A stretch of DNA of 64,000 bases. It comes from Tunturibacter gelidoferens (lineage in GTDB: Bacteria > Acidobacteriota > Terriglobia > Terriglobales > Acidobacteriaceae). The DNA lies in the NCBI RefSeq assembly GCF_040358255.1, contig NZ_CP132938.1, positions 1,302,001-1,366,000 of the forward strand, given 5' to 3'. Positions 49,326-58,283 of this stretch are shown in pieces. The stretch's first letter is position 1, and the number at the start of each line of letters is the position of its first letter. The notes beneath the pieces are model-generated. The model had not been told where the DNA came from and did not search any database. It was given only the letters and a program-made list of their open reading frames with translations. A program made the position numbers and the translations under genes.

Positions 49326-50423
49326 ATGCCATTGAACTGCGGAATCGTTGGTCTCCCCAACGTAGGAAAATCAACGATCTTCAACGCCCTTACCTCAGCT
49401 AAGGCGCAAGCCGCCAACTATCCTTTCTGCACGATCGACCCCAACACGGGCGTTGTGACTGTACCCGATGAGCGGCTCGCCAAAATTTCCGAGCTTATCA
49501 AGCCCAAGTCGCTTGTTCCTACGACTATGGAGTTCATCGATATCGCGGGCCTCGTCGAGGGTGCATCCAAGGGCGAAGGCCTCGGCAACCAGTTCCTAGG
49601 CCACATCCGCGCGACCGATGCCGTAGCGCATGTCGTTCGTTGCTTCGACGATGCCGAGGTCATCCATGTGGCTGGCGGTGTCAATCCGCTGCACGACATT
49701 GACATCATCAACACCGAACTGCTGCTCGCCGACCTCGACACTGTCGAAAAGCGCAACACCAAAGTTGAGCGCGCTGCTAAAGCATCGAGCGATGGCAAAA
49801 TCAAGGCTGAGCACGCCATGCTGCAGAAGCTTCTGGCAGCCCTCAATGCTGGCAAGCCCGCTCGTACAGCCGAGCTTACTGAAGAAGAAAAGATCCTATC
49901 TCGCGAGCTTTTCCTGATCACTGCGAAGCCTCAGCTCTACGTGGCGAATGTTGACGAATCAGGCCTCATTGCGGGTAACTCTTACACTGCTGCCGTTGAA
50001 AAACGCGCCGAAGAAGAAGGCAGTCAGGTTGTGCGCATCTCCGGTGCCCTCGAATCTGAGATTGCACAGTTAGAACCTGCTGAGCGCGAAGAGTTCCTCA
50101 AGGATATGGGGCTGTCCGAGCCTGGTCTCAACCGCCTTATTCACTCCGCCTATCGCCTGCTTGACCTCATTACCTACTTCACAGCCGGTGTGCAGGAGGT
50201 TCGCGCCTGGACTATCCGCCGTGGCACCAAAGCCCCTGGCGCAGCGGGCGTCATCCACTCCGATTTTGAAAAAGGCTTCATCAAGGCAGACTGCTACGCC
50301 TCCGACGACCTCTTCAAATATGGCAGCGAACAGGCCGTCAAGGAAAAGGGTTTACTGCGATCCGAAGGCAAAGAGTACATCGTGAAAGATGGTGACATTC
50401 TTTTTTTCAAGTTCAACGTATAG
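49326..50423 (+). CDS. ychF: YchF/OLA1-type ribosome-binding ATPase
   Basis: 365 residues, full length. The Obg-family P-loop GIVGLPNVGKST (6-17), G2/G3 TMEFIDIAGLVEGASKGEGLGNQFL, the ATP-specific NVDESGLIAG in place of NKxD, and a C-terminal TGS domain (DLITYFTAGVQEVRAWTIRRG to GKEYIVKDGDILFFKFNV). It binds 50S/70S ribosomes, prefers ATP over GTP and responds to oxidative stress in E. coli. AAGGAAACAGCACA precedes the ATG. Confidence 0.96.
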   Translation: MPLNCGIVGLPNVGKSTIFNALTSAKAQAANYPFCTIDPNTGVVTVPDERLAKISELIKPKSLVPTTMEFIDIAGLVEGASKGEGLGNQFLGHIRATDAVAHVVRCFDDAEVIHVAGGVNPLHDIDIINTELLLADLDTVEKRNTKVERAAKASSDGKIKAEHAMLQKLLAALNAGKPARTAELTEEEKILSRELFLITAKPQLYVANVDESGLIAGNSYTAAVEKRAEEEGSQVVRISGALESEIAQLEPAEREEFLKDMGLSEPGLNRLIHSAYRLLDLITYFTAGVQEVRAWTIRRGTKAPGAAGVIHSDFEKGFIKADCYASDDLFKYGSEQAVKEKGLLRSEGKEYIVKDGDILFFKFNV

Positions 50424-50656
50424 ATAGAGGTAATCATTGATTAACTCAGTGTTTGTCCGCAGGTACGTTTCTAACGCGACTTGAACTCGCTACACGCATG
50501 GCGCCGATAGAACGTACGAGTGGCAAATTATTGATTCTTTTTGTGTCTTTTTTCTGCATCGGTTTAGCGAAATAAACCAGGTTCGTAACTACTTAGTTCG
50601 AGAACGAATGGCTCGATCTCCTTCAGCCTCACGCTGGGATCTTTATACTTAAAAAT

Positions 50657-51913
50657 ATGTCTACATTCGCTTCGCTTGAAGACCAGCTTGATCTGATCAC
50701 CAAAGGTGCCGCGGAGATTGTTCCGCTGGAGGCGCTGAAAGAGCGCATTACTAAGTCGATTGCAACTGGGGTACCAATGCGGATCAAGGCAGGATTCGAC
50801 CCGACTGCTCCAGATCTGCACCTGGGGCACACCGTCCTGCTGAGAAAGTTAAAGCACTTTCAGACGCTGGGACACACAGTGATCTTTCTAATCGGCGATT
50901 CAACTGCATTGATCGGCGATCCGACCGGGCGCAACGCAACGCGCAAGCCGCTGACGCCGGAGCAGATCGCGGTTAATGCGGAGACCTATAAAGAGCAAGT
51001 GTTCAAGATTCTCGATCCGGAGAAGACCGAGGTTCGGTACAACTCTGAATGGCTGGACAAGCTCAGCTACTACGACATGGTGAAGCTGATGGCGCAGTTC
51101 ACGGTGTCGCAGATGCTGGAGCGCGAAGACTTTCATAAGCGATTTAATGAGGAACAGCCCATTGCGTTGCATGAGCTTATCTATCCGATTGCGCAGGGTT
51201 ACGACTCTGTGGCGCTGAAGTGCGATGTAGAGTTGGGCGGTACAGATCAGAAGTTCAACCTGATGCGTGGGAGGGACCTGCAGAAGCACTTTGGACAGCC
51301 GCAGCAGGTTGTATTGATGACCTCGATCATGGAGGGCCTTGATGGGGTGCAGAAGATGTCGAAGTCGCTCGGAAATGCGATATGCATTCATGAGGCAGCG
51401 GGTGAGATGTATGGGAAGTTGATGTCGATTTCGGATGAACTGATGTGGAAGTACTGGACGCTGCTGACAGATCTGCGGGGCTCCGAGATTGCACAGATGC
51501 AGACGGATGTTGCAGGTGGCGTGCTGCATCCGATGCAGGCGAAGAAAAACCTGGCTTGGACGATCACGCGTGACTTCCATTCGAAGGAGGAAGCTGATGC
51601 TGCGGCGGATAGCTGGACGAAGATGTTTCAGCAGCGCGGTGTGAGCGAGGATGTCCCCGTGGTGAAGGTGTCGCTGGCTGAAGAAGGTTTGATGAGCACA
51701 ATGGACGGTGTGGTGGAGGTTCGTGTGCCGAAGTTGCTGGTGCTGGTCGGGCTGGCGAGTTCGGCTGGCGAGGCGACACGAAAGCTTGCTGAAAATGCCG
51801 TTAGCTTGAATGGAGAGAAGATCTCGGGCAGGACGTTTGGAAGGGCTGCTATGGGGGAGTCACCTGCGCTGCGGTTGGGGAAGAAGAGTGTGCGGGTGGA
51901 GTGGGTGAGTTAA
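50657..51913 (+). CDS. tyrS: Tyrosyl-tRNA synthetase
   Basis: 418 residues. Class I synthetase with the HIGH-type [12 protein letters not shown] (about 56-63), the Rossmann core ([21 protein letters not shown]), the substrate site [12 protein letters not shown] and [10 protein letters not shown], and KMSKS in [16 protein letters not shown]-terminal S4 RNA-binding domain ([33 protein letters not shown]) binds tRNA-Tyr. A KMSKS rather than KFGKS loop places it in the TyrZ-like bacterial branch. The 233-base leader shows no obvious T-box. Confidence 0.95.
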   Translation: MSTFASLEDQLDLITKGAAEIVPLEALKERITKSIATGVPMRIKAGFDPTAPDLHLGHTVLLRKLKHFQTLGHTVIFLIGDSTALIGDPTGRNATRKPLTPEQIAVNAETYKEQVFKILDPEKTEVRYNSEWLDKLSYYDMVKLMAQFTVSQMLEREDFHKRFNEEQPIALHELIYPIAQGYDSVALKCDVELGGTDQKFNLMRGRDLQKHFGQPQQVVLMTSIMEGLDGVQKMSKSLGNAICIHEAAGEMYGKLMSISDELMWKYWTLLTDLRGSEIAQMQTDVAGGVLHPMQAKKNLAWTITRDFHSKEEADAAADSWTKMFQQRGVSEDVPVVKVSLAEEGLMSTMDGVVEVRVPKLLVLVGLASSAGEATRKLAENAVSLNGEKISGRTFGRAAMGESPALRLGKKSVRVEWVS

Positions 51914-52023
51914 TTTGGTAGCGTTTGTTTTTGCCATGAACAACGCCTGCGCGTCAGCATTTTGATAGAGTCGAGAAGCGCTAACGTTATTGAAGAATCT
52001 GCATCTTAGAGGGTGTAGGTCTT

Positions 52024-52848
52024 ATGAAGATTTTGAAAGTCTATGTACGGCTGGTCGTGTTGGCGGGGTTTTTGGCTGCGGGCTGGTTGCCGATGCATGC
52101 GCAGGAACCGAGAGAGATCGTTCGGGTTGCGATGCAGGCAGAGTTGAATGCCGACCTGAACGACCACTCGCATTGGCGTTATCGCGATGCAGAGAGCGAT
52201 GGGACCGATAAGGTTTCGATTGTTGTCGAGACTGGCCACGGTTCGGTGAAACGATTGATCGGCAGGAATGGACGGCCGTTGAGTGAAGCGGAGGCCAGAG
52301 TTGAAGATGAACGAGTAAAGACTTTCATTCACGATCCGGCTCAACTGGCCAAGCAAAAAAAAGATGGGCAACAGGATGGAAAAAATGCCGAAGAGCTGCT
52401 TCGGATGCTGCCGGATGCTTTCACATGGAAGATGCAGAGCGATGATGGAGAGAACATCACCTTGAACTTTGAGCCGAATCCAAAGTTTAGTCCGCCGGAT
52501 ATGCAGGGGCGTGTGCTGGGCCAGATGGCGGGGAAGCTTGTGGTAAATAAGGGTCAGAACCGGATCGTTACGATCAGTGGAAAGCTGACGCAGGACGTTA
52601 CGATTGGTTGGGGACTGCTGGGGCGGCTCCGCGGAGGTGGGACGTTCCGTGTGGAACGAAGAGAGGTGACGCCGGGGATGTGGCAGATTACTGAGACGCA
52701 CGTGCACATCGAGGGCAAAGTGTTGTTTTTTAAGAGCATAGGTCAACAGCAGGATGAGATGCAGACGGATTTTATGCAGATGCCGGATGGGATCACGCTG
52801 GAGCAGGCCGCGGAGATGTCCAAATCACTGACGGCGACATTGAAGTAA
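52024..52848 (+). CDS. Secreted hypothetical protein
   Basis: 274 residues. Signal peptide 1-26 (VYVRLVVLAGFLAAGWLP, cleaved near HAQ). The mature part is charged with predicted beta strands (HWRYRDAESDGTDKVSIVVET, KLTQDVTIGWGLLGRLRGGGTF, HVHIEGKVLFFKSIGQQQDE). No catalytic motif. It resembles acidobacterial conserved proteins of unknown function. It starts 110 bases after tyrS and is followed by rnr in 38 bases. Confidence 0.7.
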   Translation: MKILKVYVRLVVLAGFLAAGWLPMHAQEPREIVRVAMQAELNADLNDHSHWRYRDAESDGTDKVSIVVETGHGSVKRLIGRNGRPLSEAEARVEDERVKTFIHDPAQLAKQKKDGQQDGKNAEELLRMLPDAFTWKMQSDDGENITLNFEPNPKFSPPDMQGRVLGQMAGKLVVNKGQNRIVTISGKLTQDVTIGWGLLGRLRGGGTFRVERREVTPGMWQITETHVHIEGKVLFFKSIGQQQDEMQTDFMQMPDGITLEQAAEMSKSLTATLK

Positions 52849-52886
52849 GCGAAAGATGACTGTGGCTCGCTGTATGCTCGGAGACG

Positions 52887-55580
52887 ATGGCACACACTCC
52901 TTATCCACAGACTGATCGCGAGTTGATGCGGTTAATTGAGCGCTCACCCGGGCATCGCGCTGGGTATAAGCAGTTGATTCGTGAACTTGGATTGGGTGGC
53001 GGACGCGAGCGGCGGTTGTTGTTAGAGCAGCTCGCGCGGATCACGGCGCGAGGCGAGTTGGTGAAGGTTGATAGTGAGCAGTGGAGCTTGCCAGCAGCAA
53101 CGCCGGAGAAGACGAAGCGTGTGAAACGCGGCGCCCTCGAGATGCCGGTGGAGCATCGTGCGACGCGGGACAGGCTACTGGCGGGAAGACTGGATCTCCA
53201 CCGCGATGGTTATGGATTTGTGCGGCCGAATGGGAGTGTGGATCGTAGCGATGATCTCTTTATTCCGCCGAATGAGTTAAACGGTGCGATGCAGGGCGAT
53301 GAAGTCCTGGTGGATGAAGCGCCGCCGGGACGAGATGGCCGGCGATCGGGTCGGATTGCCCGGGTGCTGAATCGAAGAAATCCTACGGTGGTAGGAATCT
53401 TTCACTATGCGAGAACGCACCGCGGAGGAGGTCCCTGGGAGAGCGCTCCCATGATCAACGGAAACTACATTACTCCTTTAGATGAACGGATGACGCAGGC
53501 GATTTTGATCCCCGCGGGAGCGGAGATTCGATCGACGCCGGAGGGGACACCGCACCGTGTTCTAGGCGAAGAAGCCGAGGCGCAACAATCTCACTGGTCG
53601 CAAGAGTTGGACCCGCACAGGCCACTCGAAGGGCTAGCGGTCGACGTCGAGATCACCGACTTTCCGACCGCCGGAAGGCCGGCGCGTGGGCGGATCATTG
53701 AGGTTTTAGGGCCGCCGGATGCTTTCGGAGTTGATGTAGAAATCATCATTCGCAAACATCATTTACCGCATGTATTTCCTGCAAACGTGCTCGCCGAAGC
53801 TACAGTGTCTGCAGAACAGATTGTCGCCACGTTGGGCACGGATGAGATCGGGCGGCGCAGGGATTTTCGTGGACTGAACATTGTAACGATCGATGGGGAG
53901 ACTGCACGGGACTTCGACGACGCGGTGCTGGTGAACCCGTTACCGAATGGAAACTGGGAGCTACAGGTTCACATCGCAGATGTCAGTCATTACGTGAGAC
54001 CGGGAACGTCGCTTGACCTCGAGGCTCGACTGCGGGGGACCTCTGTCTATTTTCCAGATCGTGCTATTCCAATGCTCCCGCCCCAGCTTTCAAGCGGGAT
54101 GTGCAGTCTTCGACCCGATGAGGATCGCCTGGTCCTGAGTTGCGTAATGGAGATCGACGGGCGCGGCGAGGTGTTGAGGTACGAGGTGTGCGAGGGAATC
54201 ATTCGGAGCGCCAAACGGATGACCTACACACAGATTCAGGGCGTGATCGATGGAAATGTCGAGACGCGGGCGGAGTTTGCTGAGCTGGTCCCCGAGTTCG
54301 AACGGATGTACGAGTTGGCGCTGAAGCTGAATGCGAAAAGGCATCGCAGGGGATCGATCGACTTCGATCTTCCCGAACCCGTGATTCAATTTGATCCAGA
54401 TGGAAACATGGAGGCGATCGTTCGGTCACAGCGCGGATGGTCGCACCGGTTGATTGAAGAGTTCATGCTGTCGGCAAACGAATGCGTTGCGACTTGGATC
54501 GAATCGCAAGGTGTGGCGAGCCTGTATCGCATTCACGAGATTCCAGACCCGAAGCGGATTGTCGATTTTGAAGAGACGGCGAGCCAGTTCGGCTATTCTC
54601 TGGGCTTCAGCAGTCTGCCCGTGAAACGGATTCAAACGAAGAGTGATCGCCGTGATGCGCGCGGAACTAATAAACAGGCTAAGACGCACGAGATGGCAGA
54701 GTCGATTCCGGTAACGCCGCAGATGTATCAGAAATTGACTGCGAAGATTGGGGGAAAGGCAGAGGAGCGGATCCTCTCCTATCTCATGCTTCGGTCGTTG
54801 AAGCAAGCGCGCTACAGTGAAAAAAATGTTGGGCACTTTGCGCTCGCAAGTCCAAGCTATACGCATTTCACTTCGCCGATCCGGCGTTATCCGGATTTGA
54901 TCGTGCATCGGTTGCTTCGGGAGCTCATTCAAAGCGGTGCAAATACCGAGGGATCGGCGATTTTATCCGACTCTCCTCAGCCATGGGGAGAAAAACGGGC
55001 CGGCAAAGGACACGCGGAGAAACCTGAACGGTCGGTTTTAGAAGGACCGATACCGGAGGTTGAGCTCGGTGCGATTGCTGCAGAGTCCAGCCAGTCAGAG
55101 CGGCGGGCCGATGATGCAGAGCGTGAGCTGATCGAGTGGAAGAAGATCAAGTTCATGCAGGACCGCGTGGGTGAAGACTTCAACGCAATCATTCTTTCGT
55201 GCACGAAGTACGGCTTCTTTGTGGAATTGGACAGCCTTTTCATCGAAGGGCTAGTGCCTCTGACCTCGCTGCAGGACGATCGCTACATGTTTCGCGACAC
55301 AGATCGGCAGATTGTAGGGACGCGAAATGGCCGCGTGTTCAAGATGGGGCAGCGGGTACACGTGCTCCTCGATCGCATTGATCGTCAACAGCGACGACTT
55401 CAGTTCGCTTTGCTGCCGGGAGAAGAGGAGGCTGCTCCGCGATCGCCTCGTAAATCAAAGACCGCTGCCAATACGAGCTCAGATCGGCCCCACTCCAGCC
55501 CTAACCGTTCGGGTAAGAAGGGCAAGACGAAGTCGGAGGCTCGGGAGCGAAATAAGAAATCGAAGGGCAAACGACGTTAA
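52887..55580 (+). CDS. rnr: Ribonuclease R
   Basis: 897 residues. Order: N-terminal winged helix (LMRLIERSPGHRAGYKQLIRE), OB cold-shock domains (GYGFVRPNGSVDRSDDLFIPP), RNB catalytic domain with the four acidic residues D336, D342, D344 and D345 in TIDGETARDFDDAVLV, and S1 domain (AIILSCTKYGFFVELDSLFIEG). The end is a Lys/Arg-rich tail. It degrades structured RNA 3' to 5'. Residues about 685-730, between the RYPDLIVHRLL helix and SSQSERRADDAERE, hold a Ser/Gly/Lys/Glu-rich stretch longer than in other RNase R proteins. Confidence 0.95.
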   Translation: MAHTPYPQTDRELMRLIERSPGHRAGYKQLIRELGLGGGRERRLLLEQLARITARGELVKVDSEQWSLPAATPEKTKRVKRGALEMPVEHRATRDRLLAGRLDLHRDGYGFVRPNGSVDRSDDLFIPPNELNGAMQGDEVLVDEAPPGRDGRRSGRIARVLNRRNPTVVGIFHYARTHRGGGPWESAPMINGNYITPLDERMTQAILIPAGAEIRSTPEGTPHRVLGEEAEAQQSHWSQELDPHRPLEGLAVDVEITDFPTAGRPARGRIIEVLGPPDAFGVDVEIIIRKHHLPHVFPANVLAEATVSAEQIVATLGTDEIGRRRDFRGLNIVTIDGETARDFDDAVLVNPLPNGNWELQVHIADVSHYVRPGTSLDLEARLRGTSVYFPDRAIPMLPPQLSSGMCSLRPDEDRLVLSCVMEIDGRGEVLRYEVCEGIIRSAKRMTYTQIQGVIDGNVETRAEFAELVPEFERMYELALKLNAKRHRRGSIDFDLPEPVIQFDPDGNMEAIVRSQRGWSHRLIEEFMLSANECVATWIESQGVASLYRIHEIPDPKRIVDFEETASQFGYSLGFSSLPVKRIQTKSDRRDARGTNKQAKTHEMAESIPVTPQMYQKLTAKIGGKAEERILSYLMLRSLKQARYSEKNVGHFALASPSYTHFTSPIRRYPDLIVHRLLRELIQSGANTEGSAILSDSPQPWGEKRAGKGHAEKPERSVLEGPIPEVELGAIAAESSQSERRADDAERELIEWKKIKFMQDRVGEDFNAIILSCTKYGFFVELDSLFIEGLVPLTSLQDDRYMFRDTDRQIVGTRNGRVFKMGQRVHVLLDRIDRQQRRLQFALLPGEEEAAPRSPRKSKTAANTSSDRPHSSPNRSGKKGKTKSEARERNKKSKGKRR

Positions 55581-55627
55581 ATAGCTCTGGTATTTCGCAA
55601 ATCAGGGGCAATTGGTTTGAGCCGGCC

Positions 55628-56048
55628 TTAACGCGCTTTCTGGAATAGACCTGTGAGGAGCATGAGAACGGAGATAACTAACCCTGCGACCCGTATGCTG
55701 TGAATCAGATCCCAACGTGCGGTCTTAGAGCCAACCGTCGTAGGGAAGCATCGTTACGGTGAAGACGATGGTCGCAGCCCAGGGAAATGCGGCTCATGCG
55801 ATGAGCATTCCGGGACCGTGTGAAATTGGACGATGCTCGGATGCTGCACCGATAAGGAGTACGAGCACCAGGCCGTACAAGAATGGCATCACTTTCTCGA
55901 GGGCTGCAACTATGAAAGCTGCAGCTTCCGCCTGCGCTTTGCGACTCAGTCTTGCCAGTTAGGGATGGACAAAAGCTGCGACGGCGACCTCGTTACCTGA
56001 CATCATGGCTGTTGCGGTCACAGTCAAAATGTCGTAAGCGATATTCAT
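55628..56048 (-). pseudogene. Decayed DUF1772-like membrane protein gene
   Basis: Reading from the ATG at 56048 gives MNIAYDILTVTATAMMSGNE and VAVAAFVHP, then a TAA. Next come LARLSRKAQAEAAAFIVAAL and EKVMPFLYGLVLVLLIGAA, then GPGMLIA followed by TGA, and AAFPWAATIVFTVTMLPYDGW. A frameshift is needed to continue with TARWDLIHSIRVAGLVISVL and MLLTGLFQKAR before a TAA at 55628-55630. Together the pieces make a 140-residue, four-helix membrane protein of the DUF1772 (anthrone-oxygenase-like) type. Two internal stops plus one frameshift mark it as a pseudogene. Confidence 0.75.
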
Positions 56049-56118
56049 AGATTTATTGGAGGCTGCGCAATAATTCGGACGGCATCGTAAAATAAAAATT
56101 CCAAAAGGAGTTTAGAGA

Positions 56119-56391
56119 ATGGCACACATGGTGTTCGACACGAGATTCAAGGCCGAGATGGAAGGGCTGGATGAGCCGCCGTTCGATTCGGACTTTGGCC
56201 AGAAGATCTTCAAGAATGTCTCGAAAAAGTCGTGGGGCGAGTGGGTAGAGCGGCAGAAGATGCTTTTGAACGAGTACCGCCTGCAGCCGTGGACGCGCGA
56301 GGCGCAGGAATTTCTTGTCGAACAGATGAACGAGTTTTTCTTTGGCGAGGGTGGTTCATTGCCGAAGGAGTTTGTGGCGCCGACGACGTAG
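56119..56391 (+). CDS. yggX: YggX-like Fe(2+)-trafficking/oxidative damage protein
   Basis: 90 residues, family length. KSWGEWVERQKMLLNEYRLQPW and AQEFLVEQMNEFFFGEG match the YggX fold, with GLDEPPF and GQKIFKNVSK upstream. The conserved Cys near residue 7 (FCT in E. coli) is Asp here (MVFDTRF), so redox chemistry through that Cys is not possible. YggX protects Fe-S enzymes from oxidative damage. It is the last chromosomal-backbone gene before tRNA-Pro and the island. Confidence 0.85.
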   Translation: MAHMVFDTRFKAEMEGLDEPPFDSDFGQKIFKNVSKKSWGEWVERQKMLLNEYRLQPWTREAQEFLVEQMNEFFFGEGGSLPKEFVAPTT

Positions 56392-56491
56392 CTGATTGCC
56401 GGAGAACGGCAAAAGGTGGACCAGTCGTGTACACTTAGGACTGCAGCATACCCCGCCGTCTCCCCGCTTGGGCTGACGCGCAAACCATAGT

Positions 56492-56568
56492 CGGGACGTG
56501 GCTCAGCCTGGTAGAGCGCACCCTTGGGGTGGGTGAGGTCGCTAGTTCGAATCTAGTCGTCCCGACCA
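56492..56568 (+). tRNA. tRNA-Pro (anticodon GGG)
   Basis: Acceptor CGGGACG (56492-56498) pairs with CGTCCCG (56558-56564). D arm GGCTC...GAGC, anticodon stem CACCC/GGGTG with loop TTGGGGT (anticodon GGG, reads CCC), T arm CTAG/CTAG with TTCGAAT, and encoded CCA at 56566-56568. It is immediately followed by an integrase gene and is the likely integration site of the island. Confidence 0.95.
56540..56568 (+). other. Predicted attachment site (3' end of tRNA-Pro)
   Basis: Integrases of this type commonly insert at tRNA 3' ends and restore the gene. The T arm and acceptor of tRNA-Pro are the expected att core. No second copy was found by eye up to position 64000, so the other end should lie to the right. 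Position within the tRNA is inferred. Confidence 0.45.
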
Positions 56569-56606
56569 TTTATTTCCAATGGTTTAGTTGAATGACGTGG
56601 GGCCAC

Positions 56607-56636
56607 TGGCCCTTTGCGAAGGTCCACAAAGGGCCA
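56607..56636. repeat. Inverted repeat between tRNA-Pro and the integrase
   Basis: TGGCCCTTTG (56607-56616) and CAAAGGGCCA (56627-56636) form a perfect 10-bp stem with a 10-base loop, just beyond the integrase stop and 38 bases after the tRNA. It could end transcription from either side or be part of the recombination region. No T tract. Confidence 0.55.
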
Positions 56637-56647
56637 ATAGTACTTTC

Positions 56648-57856
56648 TCATTCTTCTCCTTCTTCTCCTTCTGAACACTCAACGCTTGGACCCAAGAATA
56701 GTGCCGCGATAGCGTTCTGAGCCATCCGCTTGTCTTCGTTGACGGCCTTGGCATAAACGCCAAGGGTCATCACCGGCGAAGAGTGGCGAAGGAGTTCTTG
56801 CGTTGTCTTCACAGATGCTCCGGAGGATTGCAGCAGCGTAGCTAATGTTCGCCGGAAGCTGTGCCACCCAATTCGCTTCGAAATGCCAGCACGTATTGCT
56901 GCTGGGAGGACGTGCCTTTTGAGAACGGCGTCCGGCCAGTATGGTTTCCTGCCAAGAGCCAAGGGACTTGCAAATATCCAGTCCTCTGAATCGGGAAAGG
57001 ATGTCTGCTTCCGCCAGTTCTCAAGTGCAGTTGCTAATTCCAACGACATTGGAAGCGGTCTGCGCGACGCAAGAGTCTTAGGCGGCCCTTCGACCTGATC
57101 GACGATGGAGCGAACGATTCGTATTTCCGCTTTACCGAAATCGACATCTTGCCACTTCAAGCCAAACAGCTCGCCACGTCGCAACCCAGTTACCGAGACA
57201 AGCAGGATGAGAGCGCGAAACGGGTCGCGCAACTCTGTAAGAAGCGCAGCAATCTCAACTGGTGTCAGGACAATTTCCTCCTGTACAGGTAATGCGCTCT
57301 GACGTACCAGTCTGATGGGATTAGCTGTCGCCCAGCTGTAACGCATGGCATGTTGAAATAGAATGCTCAACACTCCCTTCGTTTTCGCTTTAGAGCCCGG
57401 CGCTATCGGAAGCTCACCGAGCCACTTTTCTACGGCGATCGGCTTCACGTCCTTGAGACGGAACCCACCCCACTTTGGGCCTATTACTTTCAACAATTGG
57501 TGTTCATAGACCTGCTTTGTCCTGTTTGTCTTCGGGCTATCGTCGGCAAGCTCTGTCCGCCTATAGTGATCGATCAACTGGTTGATGGTAAGGGGCGCAG
57601 AGCTCGATGCAACTGACTCGGTATTTATGTCGAGTCTTAAACCTTCGACCGCGCTCATCGCGGCAGCCTTCGACGGGAAGTCCCTCTTTGTTCCCACGAT
57701 TTGTTTACGCTTTACACGACGGCCATCACTATTGGTTTCCCGCCAACGGTACACCCACACCGGGGAACCATTCTTTCTCTCCTCGATCGCTAAGGAGCCC
57801 TGCTGGTAACGAGTTCTCTTGAGGTACATCTTCCCCAAATCTTGTTTACGCGGCAT
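56648..57856 (-). CDS. Tyrosine recombinase (island integrase)
   Basis: 402 residues from the ATG at 57856, which overlaps the upstream HTH gene by 11 bases. An AP2-like arm-binding N-terminus (QGSLAIEERKNGSPVWVYRW) and a SAM-like core-binding domain (TINQLIDHYRR to FQHAMRYSWATANP) precede the catalytic domain. All catalytic residues are visible: R226 (TGLRRGEL), K260, H332 and R335 (WHSFRR), H358 (LLRHSS) and Y368. It reads toward tRNA-Pro, as for tRNA-targeting integrases. The C-terminus is Glu/Gly-rich. Most likely the enzyme that inserted the island. Confidence 0.93.
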   Translation of the reverse strand: MPRKQDLGKMYLKRTRYQQGSLAIEERKNGSPVWVYRWRETNSDGRRVKRKQIVGTKRDFPSKAAAMSAVEGLRLDINTESVASSSAPLTINQLIDHYRRTELADDSPKTNRTKQVYEHQLLKVIGPKWGGFRLKDVKPIAVEKWLGELPIAPGSKAKTKGVLSILFQHAMRYSWATANPIRLVRQSALPVQEEIVLTPVEIAALLTELRDPFRALILLVSVTGLRRGELFGLKWQDVDFGKAEIRIVRSIVDQVEGPPKTLASRRPLPMSLELATALENWRKQTSFPDSEDWIFASPLALGRKPYWPDAVLKRHVLPAAIRAGISKRIGWHSFRRTLATLLQSSGASVKTTQELLRHSSPVMTLGVYAKAVNEDKRMAQNAIAALFLGPSVECSEGEEGEE

Positions 57857-58127
57857 GACTGACCTCGGTCTCAAAGATTGTTAGCCAGGAGTTGAGCTCT
57901 GACACGCGAAACACAACCCTCCGGCCCAGACGCCGATGAGGAATTCGCCCCTCCCTTGCCCAGCGGAGGATGGTGACAGGATGGAGGTTCAATAGTTGGC
58001 CCGCATCGACCGCTGAGATTAACGGTTCAAAGACTACGGGGGATGATGGGGGTATAACCAAGGCACTCATTTGCGAGCCCCGAATGGCAGCTGGCCTACC
58101 TACTACAGCGTGTTCTAGTACGTTCAT
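57846..58127 (-). CDS. MerR-like helix-turn-helix protein (excisionase type)
   Basis: 93 residues from the ATG at 58127 (AAGGA upstream). The winged-helix excisionase pattern is clear: AVDAGQLLNLHPVTILRWAREGRIP, then HRRLGRRVVFRVSELNSWL. The 35 N-terminal residues are extra. Overlap with the integrase start couples their translation. Excisionases bind near att sites and set recombination direction; a repressor role is also possible. Confidence 0.85.
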   Translation of the reverse strand: MNVLEHAVVGRPAAIRGSQMSALVIPPSSPVVFEPLISAVDAGQLLNLHPVTILRWAREGRIPHRRLGRRVVFRVSELNSWLTIFETEVSHAA

Positions 58128-58283
58128 ACAGTCTTCCTTGGGTTGTTAGTGAGTTGATTCACAGGTTGACCTACTGGAGGCCAATCAATGATTTGGAGGT
58201 CGAGGTTGTGTCGGAGCTAAGTACGTAGGAAACCCTTACTTCGCATATCTACATTCATGTCTGTAAGCAGCCAAAGCCATCAG

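Noticed and set aside
50424..50656. T-box or other riboswitch before tyrS
   Set aside because: No T-box sequence or antiterminator pair was visible; AT-rich leader only.
55759..55962. 67-codon plus-strand frame after rnr
   Set aside because: It is antisense to the recognisable DUF1772-like pseudogene and has no plausible domain.
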